Source: Aestuariibius violaceus (lineage in GTDB: Bacteria; Pseudomonadota; Alphaproteobacteria; Rhodobacterales; Rhodobacteraceae). From it: a DNA stretch of 64,000 nt. Positions 8,745 through 17,435 of the stretch are shown piece after piece (the stretch's first letter is position 1; the number at the start of each line of letters is the position of its first letter). Where the stretch lies: NCBI RefSeq assembly GCF_040779325.2, contig NZ_JBFONT020000001.1, positions 620,001 through 684,000 of the forward strand. Reading direction: 5' to 3'. The notes below the pieces were generated by a model. The model saw only the letters and a program-made list of their open reading frames with translations, was not told where the DNA came from and ran no database searches. The translations under genes were made by a program, and so were the position numbers.

Positions 8745-9824
8745 TCAGACCGGCAGGCCCATGTCGATGCCTTCGAAATCTCCGAACGCATCGCCGGCTG
8801 CAGTCCCTTCCGCCTGGACCTGACCATGCAACTGGTCAAGCGACCCGTTCGGCAGGACCGAGGTCTTGGAGGCCAGATACGTCGTCATCCGGATCTGCGC
8901 CCAGGGCAGCATGAGGCCAAGGGTCAGGACGATGACGACCGCATTCGACAGGGCAATCCAGATGAACTTCATCGGCGAGATGTCCGAGAACATCCGGTGC
9001 CCGCCCTCAAGCGACACGCCGTTGATGATCGTGTTGCGCAGGAATGCGCGGTAGATCAAAGCGGCCGGCAGGATGGCCACGAAGAGCACACCGTAGATCA
9101 CGCCGATGAAAGCACCCATCATGCCGATATTCGCCGGATCCTCCAGCGCTGCCGGGTCGGAGAAGATCACCGTCAGCGCAGGCAGGACAGAGGCGATCAT
9201 CAGGCCGCCCACGATCACAATCCAGGCAACCGAGATCCCGAACGCTTTGTAGTACGAGCCGATGGAGGCCGAGAAATCAAAGCGGTGGTTCCCGATTGAA
9301 TGGCCGCCGATGGCAAACCGGTTCGCCCGGCGGCTCAGGAACGGCAGCGTGGTGTAAAGCGTCAGCATCACCCCGATCGGCAGCAGCATGAAGGTGATGA
9401 ACGCATCCATCTTGCTGCCGTTGAAGTCGAACCGGACATTCGCCCAGCTCGTCACCCGTGCATTGAACTTAAGCGCGTTGACGATCAGCCACGGGATCGC
9501 AACGAGCAGCCCGATCAGCAGGATGATCCCCAGCGGCGGGAAGGCGACGAGAACGAGATTAAGCAGAATATAGGCCCCGATCAGGATCAGCCGCCCCTTC
9601 AGGATCTGCCACCCCGTCGCGTGGTAGTCGAAACTGCGCCCGCCGATCACGGTGTTGCGCTTGAAGTATTGCTCGCGCCGGACCTTCGCCCAGGCCGAGT
9701 AGATCCCGATTGTCACGATCGTCAGCAGCAGATTGATGATCCAGATCCCGAACCATTCCCCGGCCCGGCCATTGAATTCCACCGGCTCCTCCACGGATCC
9801 GGCACGCGTTGAAAAAGAAGACAT
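8745..9824 (-). CDS. DUF898 (YjgN-like) polytopic membrane protein
   Basis: Integral membrane protein of unknown function, 359 aa from the ATG at 9824, which has a CAAGGAG ribosome site. The N-terminal EFNGRAGEWFGIWIINLLLT and IYSAWAKVRREQYF segments mark the YjgN/DUF898 family. These motifs recur in degenerate form in the second half (RFDFSASIGSYYKAFGISVA; MLPWAQIRMTTYLA), which suggests an internal duplication. About six to eight membrane spans are visible. It is cotranscribed with the M48 peptidase directly downstream, so it may be that peptidase's partner or substrate (inference). Confidence 0.85.
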   Translation of the reverse strand: MSSFSTRAGSVEEPVEFNGRAGEWFGIWIINLLLTIVTIGIYSAWAKVRREQYFKRNTVIGGRSFDYHATGWQILKGRLILIGAYILLNLVLVAFPPLGIILLIGLLVAIPWLIVNALKFNARVTSWANVRFDFNGSKMDAFITFMLLPIGVMLTLYTTLPFLSRRANRFAIGGHSIGNHRFDFSASIGSYYKAFGISVAWIVIVGGLMIASVLPALTVIFSDPAALEDPANIGMMGAFIGVIYGVLFVAILPAALIYRAFLRNTIINGVSLEGGHRMFSDISPMKFIWIALSNAVVIVLTLGLMLPWAQIRMTTYLASKTSVLPNGSLDQLHGQVQAEGTAAGDAFGDFEGIDMGLPV

Positions 9825-9986
9825 TTCAAAAACTCCTTGAAAATATCCGTTACACCCCCAAGCCGCTTCCATCATGCGGATGCACGCCCATCAACAAAAG
9901 GCAGGATAACCCGACCCGCATTTGCCTGGGCTGTTGCGCTCTGGCCCTAGCCAAAAGGACAGGTCGAACAGAGGATTTGTCAGTAT

Positions 9987-10739
9987 TTACAGCTCTTCGC
10001 GAAGCCATCGCGCCCAGTCAGCGCTGGTCTCATCGGCAAGCTTCGCGACCTGTGGTTTGATATCCCGGGCCGCATCCGGATCCCGTCCGATGGTAGTCAG
10101 AACGCCCCGCAGAACCGCAACAGGATCAGCAGAAAGCGCGTCGTAGGTGACGCGAAACGGCTCGATCCGCTCCTGCTCGAACCACGCCTGCCAATCGCGG
10201 TCATAGCCGGTCATCGTGTCAAAACTCTCGCGAAGCGCGACAGCGTCGTAGACCGGATCCTCATGTGGCGAGAGGCGCTCCAGCTCCGTCCCATCCGGCG
10301 CCTTGTGCCAAAGTCCGGTCTGCTGCGCCCGGACGTATGAAGCAGCCTGCGCCACCTTGTCCTGCCGCGTCAGGTGAATGAAACGCACCTGCCCGAAGGC
10401 CTGCGTCAACTGGTCTGTATCGCTGACCCTATCAGGGTAAAGAACCGCCAGCTTCTCCATGAAGAACGCGAAGCTGTGCCGTTGCAGGCGAAGACCGAAC
10501 ATTCCGGTCTCGCCAGTTCCCCTCCGGATAACCTCGGCAAAGACGGTGGCCAGGCTCTCCCGCTCAGAACACGTTGGATCCGGCGCCAGATCGACAGCCC
10601 GCAACCAGGCCTCGACAGAGGGTCTATGAAAGTAGGAGGCAGGATTGCCCGCAGCGCCGGTATCCGCCAGCATCCTGCAAAGAAGGGTGCTTCCGCTCCG
10701 CGGAGATGTGCAGAGGATATAGCTGTCGTATCCCGCCAT
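9987..10739 (-). CDS. Stf0-type sulfotransferase
   Basis: PAPS-dependent sulfotransferase, 250 aa. The N-terminal CTSPRSGSTLLCRMLADTG motif is the 5'-phosphosulfate loop, followed by GNPASYFHR as in Stf0 (trehalose 2-sulfotransferase) proteins. RFIHLTRQDKVAQAASYVRA matches the 3'-phosphate-binding region. The acceptor cannot be told from sequence; a sugar or glycolipid is typical of the family. It starts 17 bp after argG on the same strand, so it probably rides on the argG transcript. The 162 bp downstream before DUF898 hold nothing I can identify. Confidence 0.85.
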   Translation of the reverse strand: MAGYDSYILCTSPRSGSTLLCRMLADTGAAGNPASYFHRPSVEAWLRAVDLAPDPTCSERESLATVFAEVIRRGTGETGMFGLRLQRHSFAFFMEKLAVLYPDRVSDTDQLTQAFGQVRFIHLTRQDKVAQAASYVRAQQTGLWHKAPDGTELERLSPHEDPVYDAVALRESFDTMTGYDRDWQAWFEQERIEPFRVTYDALSADPVAVLRGVLTTIGRDPDAARDIKPQVAKLADETSADWARWLREEL

Positions 10740-10756
10740 CCCCTGCGCCGCCGGTC

Positions 10757-11974
10757 CTACCCAACCCGCCGGTTTCGCGCCGCCAGCAGCTTCAGCCGCA
10801 GGGCGTTCAGCTGGATGAACCCTTTCGCATCTGTCTGGTCATAGGCCCCCGCATCCTCTTCGAAGGTCACATGCGCCTCGGAATAAAGCGAATGCTCCGA
10901 CCAGCGCCCAACACACCGGGCCGAGCCCTTGTAAAGCTCGATCCGCACCGTCCCCGTCACATGGCCCTGCGACGCATCGATCGCCGCCTGCAGCATCTCC
11001 CGCTCGGGCGAGAACCAGAAACCGTTATAGATCAGCTCCGCATAGCGCGGCATCAGTTCGTCTTTCAGATGCGCCGCCCCCCGGTCCAGCGTGATCTGCT
11101 CGATCCCGCGATGCGCCTCCAGCAGAACCGTCCCGCCCGGCGTCTCGTAGATCCCGCGGGATTTCATGCCGACAAACCGCCCCTCGACCAGATCCAGCCG
11201 CCCGACCCCATGCTTGCCACCCAGCTCGTTCAGCCGCGTGAGCAACGCCGCCGGAGACAACGCCTCCCCGTTCACCGACACCGCATCGCCCCGCTCGAAC
11301 CCGATCTCGATCACCTCCGGCGCGTCCGGCGCCTGCCGCGGGTCGACCGTCCGCTGGTAGACGTAGTCGGGCGCGGCAACAGCCGGATCCTCCAGCACTT
11401 TCCCCTCGCTCGACGTATGCAGAAGGTTCGCATCTACCGAAAACGGTGCCTCCCCCCGCTTGTCCTTCGCGATCGGGATCTGGTGCTTTTCGGCAAAGTC
11501 GATCAGCTTCGTCCGGCTGGTCAGATCCCATTCCCGCCAGGGCGCAATCACCTTGATGTCGGGGTTCAGCGCATAGGCCGCCAGTTCGAACCGCACCTGA
11601 TCGTTGCCCTTGCCCGTCGCCCCATGCGCCACCGCATCAGCGCCCTCTTTCTCGGCGATCTCCACCAGCCGCTTCGAGATCAGCGGCCGCGCAATCGACG
11701 TCCCCAGCAGGTAAAGCCCTTCATAGACCGCATTTGCCCTGAACATCGGAAACACGAAGTCGCGCACGAACTCTTCCCGCAGATCCTCGATATAGATGGC
11801 CGAGGCGCCCATCATCTCGGCCTTCTTGCGCGCCGGCTCCAGCTCCTCCCCCTGACCCAGATCGGCGGTGAAGGTCACGACCTCGCAATCATATTCCGTC
11901 TTCAGCCATTTCAGGATGATCGACGTATCGAGCCCGCCCGAATAGGCCAGAACAACTTTCTTGGGTGCGGACAT
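10757..11974 (-). CDS. argG: Argininosuccinate synthase
   Basis: Joins citrulline and aspartate with ATP in arginine synthesis. It has 405 aa, the normal length. The ATP-pyrophosphatase P-loop SGGLDTS is at residues 10-16, and TGKGNDQVRFE and the substrate-binding ENRSVG-like regions follow in the usual order. The ATG has a CAGGAGG ribosome site. It is the first gene of a minus-strand unit with the Stf0 sulfotransferase. argJ of the same pathway lies at about 45 kb. Confidence 0.97.
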   Translation of the reverse strand: MSAPKKVVLAYSGGLDTSIILKWLKTEYDCEVVTFTADLGQGEELEPARKKAEMMGASAIYIEDLREEFVRDFVFPMFRANAVYEGLYLLGTSIARPLISKRLVEIAEKEGADAVAHGATGKGNDQVRFELAAYALNPDIKVIAPWREWDLTSRTKLIDFAEKHQIPIAKDKRGEAPFSVDANLLHTSSEGKVLEDPAVAAPDYVYQRTVDPRQAPDAPEVIEIGFERGDAVSVNGEALSPAALLTRLNELGGKHGVGRLDLVEGRFVGMKSRGIYETPGGTVLLEAHRGIEQITLDRGAAHLKDELMPRYAELIYNGFWFSPEREMLQAAIDASQGHVTGTVRIELYKGSARCVGRWSEHSLYSEAHVTFEEDAGAYDQTDAKGFIQLNALRLKLLAARNRRVG

Positions 11975-12043
11975 GGGGCGACCTCCTGCAGGTAAATCGC
12001 GCGGTCCCTAGCGGCTTGCCGGTGCCAAGACAATACGAAGCTC

Positions 12044-12832
12044 TTGCAATTCCGCCGCGTGATCCCCTTCTGGGAGTTACATCAATGGAAGGATTTCAAC
12101 GGCTTGCGACCGACCGTCTTTGACTTTGCCACCCATTCCCTTTCATTGATTTCACGCAATTGGGTCGAAATGCTGCGGATCTCGGCCGTTCGCGTCCTGA
12201 TCTACATCGTCGCTGTCGTCGCCCTCGAAGTTGCGCTCTGGTCCTCTCCGCTCTTCGACGGGTCGCGGGCCGTTTTCTACGTCGGTCTCACCGTGTGCAT
12301 CGAAATGGTGTTCATCGCATGGCTCGCTGTCCCATGGCATCGCTACGTTCTCCTGTCCGAACGCCAGGGATGGCGGGCATCGATACCGGGCCGGGCCACG
12401 CTGTCCTACGCGCTCTGGGCGGTGCTCCTGATCGCTGGGGCATTTCTGCCGGTTATCGCCCTCGCTCCGTTCGGATGGCTCGGCGGGGGTTTCCCGTTTG
12501 TTGTCGGCATCCTCGCGTTCGGCCTCGTTCTATTCGGGCTCTATGTCGGGTTCAGACTCTCGCTCGTTCTTCCCTCGATCGCCGTAGGCCGTCCTCTCCG
12601 CCTTGCGGAGGTCTGGAGCCTCACCGGACCGCACCGCGCTGTCATCGCCGGCGTGCTTGCCTTGATCATCGGCGTCTATCTCCTGGTCGGCTGGGTCGGG
12701 ATCCTGTTGGAAAGCCTCCATCCGGCCTTGATTGTCGCCGCGACGCCCCTGTCCTGGCTCTCCCTCCTCTTTGACGTCTCCGTTCTCACAACGCTCTACG
12801 GCCACATCGTCGAAGACCGTCCCCTGACGTGA
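12044..12832 (+). CDS. Multi-pass membrane protein, tandem paralogue 1
   Basis: Unrecognised integral membrane protein with about six hydrophobic spans, up to 262 aa. It shares three motifs with the next two genes: a WHRYVLL-type motif after the third span, LPSIAVGRPLRLAEVW in the middle, and TTLYGHIVEDR at the C-terminus. The longest frame begins at TTG 12044. By alignment with the paralogues the real start is more likely the TTG at 12104, behind GGAAGG, giving 242 aa that begin near RPTVFDF. First of three plus-strand copies, divergent from argG. Confidence 0.7.
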   Translation: MQFRRVIPFWELHQWKDFNGLRPTVFDFATHSLSLISRNWVEMLRISAVRVLIYIVAVVALEVALWSSPLFDGSRAVFYVGLTVCIEMVFIAWLAVPWHRYVLLSERQGWRASIPGRATLSYALWAVLLIAGAFLPVIALAPFGWLGGGFPFVVGILAFGLVLFGLYVGFRLSLVLPSIAVGRPLRLAEVWSLTGPHRAVIAGVLALIIGVYLLVGWVGILLESLHPALIVAATPLSWLSLLFDVSVLTTLYGHIVEDRPLT

Positions 12833-12919
12833 ACATTCTGTTTGTGCCAAAGGCCGTTGACGTTCACGTCGCGCGAATGTCAAAAGCCCTCGGGGGCACT
12901 GGTAAAGGCTATTTTTGGC

Positions 12920-13708
12920 ATGGCATTGGCTATCTTCCGGCACGCCATTGCGATGGTGTTCCGTAATTTCATCGAAGTCATCAAACTCTCCCTCGCTCCC
13001 ATCGTCCTCGGTCTGGCCCTTTACGGCGTCATCGATTTCATCCTCGCGATTCCATTGACCGAAAGTCGCATCGGCGCGGCCTATGGTGGCTGGGCCAGTG
13101 ATCCCGACCTGATGATGCCCGTTGTGGCAGCCACCGTGGCGACGCTCGCGATTCTGCTCTTCGTCTTCTCCTGGATCGCCGTCCTCTGGCACCGGTTCAT
13201 CCTGCTTGAGGAGTATCCGGCGCTCCTGCCCCGGGTCCCCGCCGCATCGCTCTGGGGCTATCTCTGGCGAACGCTGCTCCTCGGCGGGCTGACGATGCTT
13301 CTGACGATCCCTGCGATGTGGGCCGCACTGCTGCTGATCCGGCTTGCGATGATCGACACCGCGATGGGTATGGTGATCGGCTGGGGCATCTGCCTGGTTT
13401 GCTTCGCCCTCGTGCTGGCGATCGGGCTGCGGCTGGCCCTGATCCTGCCGGCTGCTGCCGTCGGTCGGCCCGTTTCCCTGCGCCAGTCCTGGGCCGAGAC
13501 CCGCCCCGCATGTCGGACCATCCTTGTCCTCTCCGGCCTTCTGATCCTCATCAAGGTGGCCGGCTGGATCCTCGTCGGCCGCACGCTCGGCCCCACGATC
13601 GTCGGCGCCTTCGCGGGGCTGATGATCGACTGGCTGATGATCTTCATCGGCGTCTCCATCGTCACCACGCTCTACGGCCACCTGATCGAGGGGCGGCCGC
13701 TGCCCTGA
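12920..13708 (+). CDS. Multi-pass membrane protein, tandem paralogue 2
   Basis: 262-aa membrane protein, mostly hydrophobic with about six spans. Paralogous motifs are WIAVLWHRFILLEE, LPAAAVGRPVSLRQSW and TTLYGHLIEGRPLP. I chose the ATG at 12920 because it aligns with the start of paralogue 3; the frame is open 26 codons further but that part is not conserved. It lies 87 bp after paralogue 1. No enzymatic motif is visible, and the conserved WHR and YGH motifs may mark polar sites at the membrane face. Function unknown. Confidence 0.75.
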   Translation: MALAIFRHAIAMVFRNFIEVIKLSLAPIVLGLALYGVIDFILAIPLTESRIGAAYGGWASDPDLMMPVVAATVATLAILLFVFSWIAVLWHRFILLEEYPALLPRVPAASLWGYLWRTLLLGGLTMLLTIPAMWAALLLIRLAMIDTAMGMVIGWGICLVCFALVLAIGLRLALILPAAAVGRPVSLRQSWAETRPACRTILVLSGLLILIKVAGWILVGRTLGPTIVGAFAGLMIDWLMIFIGVSIVTTLYGHLIEGRPLP

Positions 13709-13776
13709 CGCCCGGTTGACCTTCCGGTCGCGCCGATGTCAGGTCGGCCCAGCATCTCGCGAGCGGAGGAACGGTG

Positions 13777-14562
13777 ATGGACAAGGCCTGGGCGATCTTT
13801 TCCCACGCGGTGCGGATGGTCTTCCGCAGCCTCAACGTGCTGCCGCGCATCGCCGCACCGCTCATCATTCTGGTCGTTGCCGGGCCCTATATCATCTCCG
13901 CGATGTCTGGCGTGCCCCTCGAAACGGTGCTGAACCAGCCCGCCATGATGCCATCGCTCGATCCCGACGCGATGAGCGACGAGCAGAGAGAGATCATGAC
14001 GGCGCTTTCCGGCCCCAACGCGCTGGTTGGCATTGCCCAACTCCTCGCGACACTCTGGGTCGCCGTCGCATGGCACCGCTACGTTCTCTCCGGCGGTGAC
14101 GCGAAAGCAGCCGACGCGCCGCCGGGCCGGGTCCTGGCCTATCTCGGCTGGGGCGTCCTGATCGGCCTGATCCTCGCCCTTGTCCTCTTCATCCCGATCA
14201 TCTTCGCCGCGGTGGTCCCGGCCCTCGGCATCCCGCTCGTGATGGTCGCGATCGTTGCCGCCGTCGCCGCCTCCTACCGCCTCTCCGCCGTCCTGCCCGC
14301 CGCTGCCATCGGCAAGGCCGAAGGGCTCGGCGCGGTCTGGAAGGCGACCGAAGGCACGACGCTCATCATGATCGTCCTCGCCCTGATCTCGACCGTCGCG
14401 GCCTTCGTGATCGCGCTGATCCTCGGTGCCATCTTCTCGATCTTCCCGACCGTGATCCAACCGGTCCTCTTCGCGATCCCCAACGTCCTCTTCACGCTGG
14501 TCTACGCCTCGATCCTGACCACGATCTACGGCCACTACATCGAAGGTCGCGATTTTGCCTGA
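13777..14562 (+). CDS. Multi-pass membrane protein, tandem paralogue 3
   Basis: 261-aa membrane protein with the same layout: an amphipathic start (AWAIFSHAVRMVFR), about six spans, WVAVAWHRYVLS, LPAAAIGKAEGLGAVW and the C-terminal TTIYGHYIEGR. The ATG at 13777 has GGAGG at 7 nt; a GTG directly before it is less likely. Its last 8 bp overlap the TTG start of ilvA, so the two genes may be translationally coupled. Nothing in the sequence links it to amino-acid metabolism. Function unknown. Confidence 0.78.
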   Translation: MDKAWAIFSHAVRMVFRSLNVLPRIAAPLIILVVAGPYIISAMSGVPLETVLNQPAMMPSLDPDAMSDEQREIMTALSGPNALVGIAQLLATLWVAVAWHRYVLSGGDAKAADAPPGRVLAYLGWGVLIGLILALVLFIPIIFAAVVPALGIPLVMVAIVAAVAASYRLSAVLPAAAIGKAEGLGAVWKATEGTTLIMIVLALISTVAAFVIALILGAIFSIFPTVIQPVLFAIPNVLFTLVYASILTTIYGHYIEGRDFA

Positions 14563-15799
14563 CGACCCCGTGACGGGGGGGCAGGCCGCCGCCAAGGCGA
14601 TGCGCACGGTCTTCCCCGAAACGCCGCTTCAGCCCAACGCCCACCTCTCGGCCAAATACGGCGCCGAGATCTGGCTCAAGCGCGAGGATCTGTCGCCCGT
14701 CCGCTCCTACAAGATCCGCGGCGCCTTCAACGCGATGCGCAAGCAGATCGCCCACGGCAAGACCCGCTTCGTCTGCGCCTCTGCGGGCAACCATGCCCAG
14801 GGCGTCGCCTACATGTGCAATCACTTCGGGGCCGAGGGCACGATCTTCATGCCCGTCACGACCCCCGCCCAGAAGATCGAAAAGACCCGCATCTTCGGCG
14901 GCGGCAATGTCTCGATCGAACTGACGGGGGACTATTTCGACGATAGCCTCGCCGCTGCCAAGGCCCATTGCAACCAGACCGGCGCGCATTTCCTGTCGCC
15001 CTTCGACGATGATGACGTGATCGAGGGGCAGGCCTCCGTCGCGATCGAGATCGACGACCAGCTTCCCGACCGGCCCGATCTCGTGGTCCTTCCGGTGGGC
15101 GGAGGTGGCCTGTCCTCCGGCATGCGCACCTATTGGCAGGCCAAGGGCACCCTGCCCGAGCTCGCCTATGTCGAACCGAAGGGCGGCCAAAGCCTGCGCG
15201 CTGCGCTTGAGGCCGGGCAGCCGGTCACGCTGCCCACCCTCGACACCTTCGTCGACGGCGCCGCCGTCGCCCGGATCGGGGCGCATCCCTTCGCCCGCCT
15301 CGCCGATGTCGATCCGAGCGCGCTCCATGCAATCCCGGAAGACCGGCTTTGCGCCACCATCATAGAGATGCTGAATATCGAAGGCATCGTCCTCGAACCT
15401 GCAGGCGCGCTCTCGATCGATGCCCTTCGCGACATGGCGGACCGGATCAAGGGCCGCCGCGTCGTCTGCGTCACCACCGGAGGCAACTTCGATTTCGAGC
15501 GTCTGCCAGAGGTCCGCGAACGCGCCCAGCGCAGCCTCGGCCTCAAGAAATACTTCATCCTCCGCCTGCCCCAGCGCCCCGGCGCCCTCCGAGATTTCCT
15601 CGAAGTCCTCGGCCCGCACGACGACATCGCGCGCTTCGAATATCTCAAGAAATCCGCCCGCAATTACGGCTCGGTCCTGATCGGGATCGAAACCACGGAT
15701 CCCGCGAACTTCGCCACCCTCTTCGGCCGCCTCGACGCGCAGGGCTTCGTCTACCGCGACATCACCGACGACCCGACGCTGGCCGAGTTCCTGATCTAG
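14555..15799 (+). CDS. ilvA: Threonine ammonia-lyase (threonine dehydratase)
   Basis: PLP enzyme converting threonine to 2-oxobutyrate, the first committed step to isoleucine. It has 414 aa from TTG 14555, overlapping the preceding membrane-protein gene. The PLP lysine is in RSYKIRGAFNAM near residue 52, the phosphate-binding glycine loop is VLPVGGGGLSSGM, and a C-terminal ACT-like regulatory domain (KKYFILRLPQRPGALRDF) implies allosteric control. A single ACT-like domain marks the shorter IlvA form. Confidence 0.95.
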   Translation: MPDDPVTGGQAAAKAMRTVFPETPLQPNAHLSAKYGAEIWLKREDLSPVRSYKIRGAFNAMRKQIAHGKTRFVCASAGNHAQGVAYMCNHFGAEGTIFMPVTTPAQKIEKTRIFGGGNVSIELTGDYFDDSLAAAKAHCNQTGAHFLSPFDDDDVIEGQASVAIEIDDQLPDRPDLVVLPVGGGGLSSGMRTYWQAKGTLPELAYVEPKGGQSLRAALEAGQPVTLPTLDTFVDGAAVARIGAHPFARLADVDPSALHAIPEDRLCATIIEMLNIEGIVLEPAGALSIDALRDMADRIKGRRVVCVTTGGNFDFERLPEVRERAQRSLGLKKYFILRLPQRPGALRDFLEVLGPHDDIARFEYLKKSARNYGSVLIGIETTDPANFATLFGRLDAQGFVYRDITDDPTLAEFLI

Positions 15800-15824
15800 G
15801 ACTTTAAGCGAACACGCCGCTCAT

Positions 15825-15846
15825 CCGACCCGCCCCGTCGGGTCGG
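15825..15846 (+). terminator. ilvA downstream hairpin
   Basis: CCGACCCG (15825-15832) pairs perfectly with CGGGTCGG (15839-15846) across a 6-nt loop, 26 bp after the ilvA stop and before the converging NUDIX gene. No U-tract follows, so termination is inferred from stem and position. The remaining bases to 15910 hold a GATGGGTGATTTCCCCACC stretch of unknown role. Confidence 0.5.
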
Positions 15847-15910
15847 CCGCTGCCCTCATCGCTCAGTCCGACAAGTGAAGCCGGCGTAGGATGGGTGATT
15901 TCCCCACCAT

Positions 15911-16363
15911 TCACACAGCCAACCGCGTCCGCACCAGCTCCCGCACCGCAGCCCCGCCACAAACGTCATCCAGCAGCACAGCCGCTTCCTCCACCGGCAA
16001 CACCACCGCCACATGATCCGCCTCCAGCGGCGGGCCCAGCGCCCGAACCGGGTCGGCCACATATACGGCACAGATCTTCTCGGCCCACAGCTCATATTCC
16101 GGCATCCAGGTGAACCGCCGGAACGCCCCCAGCCGCCGGGGCCGCGCAATCAGCCAGCCCGTTTCCTCGTAGACCTCCCGGTGCAGCGCCCGCACCGGCT
16201 GCTCCCCCGGATCGACCCCGCCGCCCGGCAATTGCAGCTCCGGCTCGTCTCCCGCCTGCACGGTCAAAAGCACCCCGGACGGCATCGGCAGAACCGCATA
16301 GACCCCCGGCCGCGTGCGATAGCGCTGCCCGCGCCGCGGTATCTCTCCATATCGCCGGATCAC
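15911..16363 (-). CDS. NUDIX hydrolase
   Basis: 150-aa NUDIX-fold pyrophosphohydrolase. The Nudix box is intact: GGGVDPGEQPVRALHREVYE continuing into ETGWL, with the catalytic REVYEE glutamates. The start appears to be GTG at 16363. The N-terminus (RRGQRYRTRPGVYAVLPMPS) is typical of proteobacterial NUDIX proteins of unknown substrate. It is divergent from hslO with 67 bp between starts, so the two share a promoter region. Nucleoside diphosphate derivatives are the expected substrate class. Confidence 0.88.
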   Translation of the reverse strand: MIRRYGEIPRRGQRYRTRPGVYAVLPMPSGVLLTVQAGDEPELQLPGGGVDPGEQPVRALHREVYEETGWLIARPRRLGAFRRFTWMPEYELWAEKICAVYVADPVRALGPPLEADHVAVVLPVEEAAVLLDDVCGGAAVRELVRTRLAV

Positions 16364-16430
16364 TTGGTTGCCCGCTTGCCGCTCCTATATTGGGCCGGTA
16401 TGCCAATCCCCGGCCAGTGAGGAAAGCCCA

Positions 16431-17435
16431 ATGACCCTTGGCTCCCAAATAGCCTGGGACGACACCGTGTTGCCGTTTCAGCTAGACATATCCGATATCC
16501 GTGGCCGCACCGCGCGGCTCGACGGCACGCTGGACGCGATCCTCGCCCAGCACAATTACCCGCCCCAGATCGAGGCGCTGGTGGCCGAAATGGCGCTCCT
16601 TACCGCGCTGATCGGCCAGACCGTCAAGCTCCGCTGGAAGCTGTCGCTCCAGGTCCGCGGCGACGGCCCCGCGCGCCTGATCGCGACGGATTACTACGCG
16701 CCCGAAACCGAAGACGGGCCCGCGCGGATCCGCGCCTGGGCCAGCTATGATGAAGAGCGTCTGAACGCCGCCGTCCCCCCGTTCGAGCTGATCGGCAAAG
16801 GATACTTTGCGATCCTGATCGACCAGGGCGAGGGCATGACCCCCTATCAGGGCATCACCCCGATCGCGGGCAGCTCTCTTGCGTCATGTGCCGAGACCTA
16901 CTTTGCCCAGTCCGAACAGCTGCCCACCCGGTTCGAACTCTCCTTCGGCCGCTCGCAGCAGCCCGGTGGGCCCGAGACGTGGCGCGCCGGTGGTGTCATG
17001 CTCCAGCACATGCCCAAGGCCAGCCCTTTCGCCAAAGGCGACGGCGGCAGTGCCGATGGCGGGCTGTTGACCGCCTCCGACATGCTGGACGGTGAGGATG
17101 AAGAGAACTGGTCGCGCGCCAACCTTCTCCTCGATACGGTCGACGAGCTTGAACTGATCGGCCCGACCGTCCAGCCGACCGACCTGCTCGTCCGGCTGTT
17201 CCACGAGGAAACGCCGCGCGTCTTCGACCCCCAGCCGGTGCGCTTCGGCTGCACCTGCTCGGCCGAGCGTGTGCGCGAAAGCCTGTCGATCTATTCCGAC
17301 CGCGATATCGGCCACATGACGACGGATGACGGCATCGTCACCGCCGATTGCCAGTTCTGCGGCGCCCATTACGAGTTCCAGCCCGAGACACTGGGCTTCG
17401 AGGCGGAAGAGAGGCGCCGTGACGGCAAAGGATGA
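16431..17435 (+). CDS. hslO: Redox-regulated chaperone Hsp33
   Basis: Holdase that becomes active when its C-terminal zinc centre is oxidised. It has 334 aa from ATG 16431, which has GAGGAAAG at 7 nt. The zinc-switch cysteines CTC and CQFC (FGCTCSAERV; DCQFCGAHY) are near the C-terminus in the usual order. The stop lies 17 bp inside the next gene, so hslO and the CoA-type NUDIX gene are a coupled pair. Confidence 0.95.
   Translation: MTLGSQIAWDDTVLPFQLDISDIRGRTARLDGTLDAILAQHNYPPQIEALVAEMALLTALIGQTVKLRWKLSLQVRGDGPARLIATDYYAPETEDGPARIRAWASYDEERLNAAVPPFELIGKGYFAILIDQGEGMTPYQGITPIAGSSLASCAETYFAQSEQLPTRFELSFGRSQQPGGPETWRAGGVMLQHMPKASPFAKGDGGSADGGLLTASDMLDGEDEENWSRANLLLDTVDELELIGPTVQPTDLLVRLFHEETPRVFDPQPVRFGCTCSAERVRESLSIYSDRDIGHMTTDDGIVTADCQFCGAHYEFQPETLGFEAEERRRDGKG

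Noticed and set aside
9809..10060. Plus-strand 83-codon frame between DUF898 and the sulfotransferase
   Set aside because: It is antisense to the DUF898 start and the sulfotransferase end, with no ribosome site and no recognisable product.
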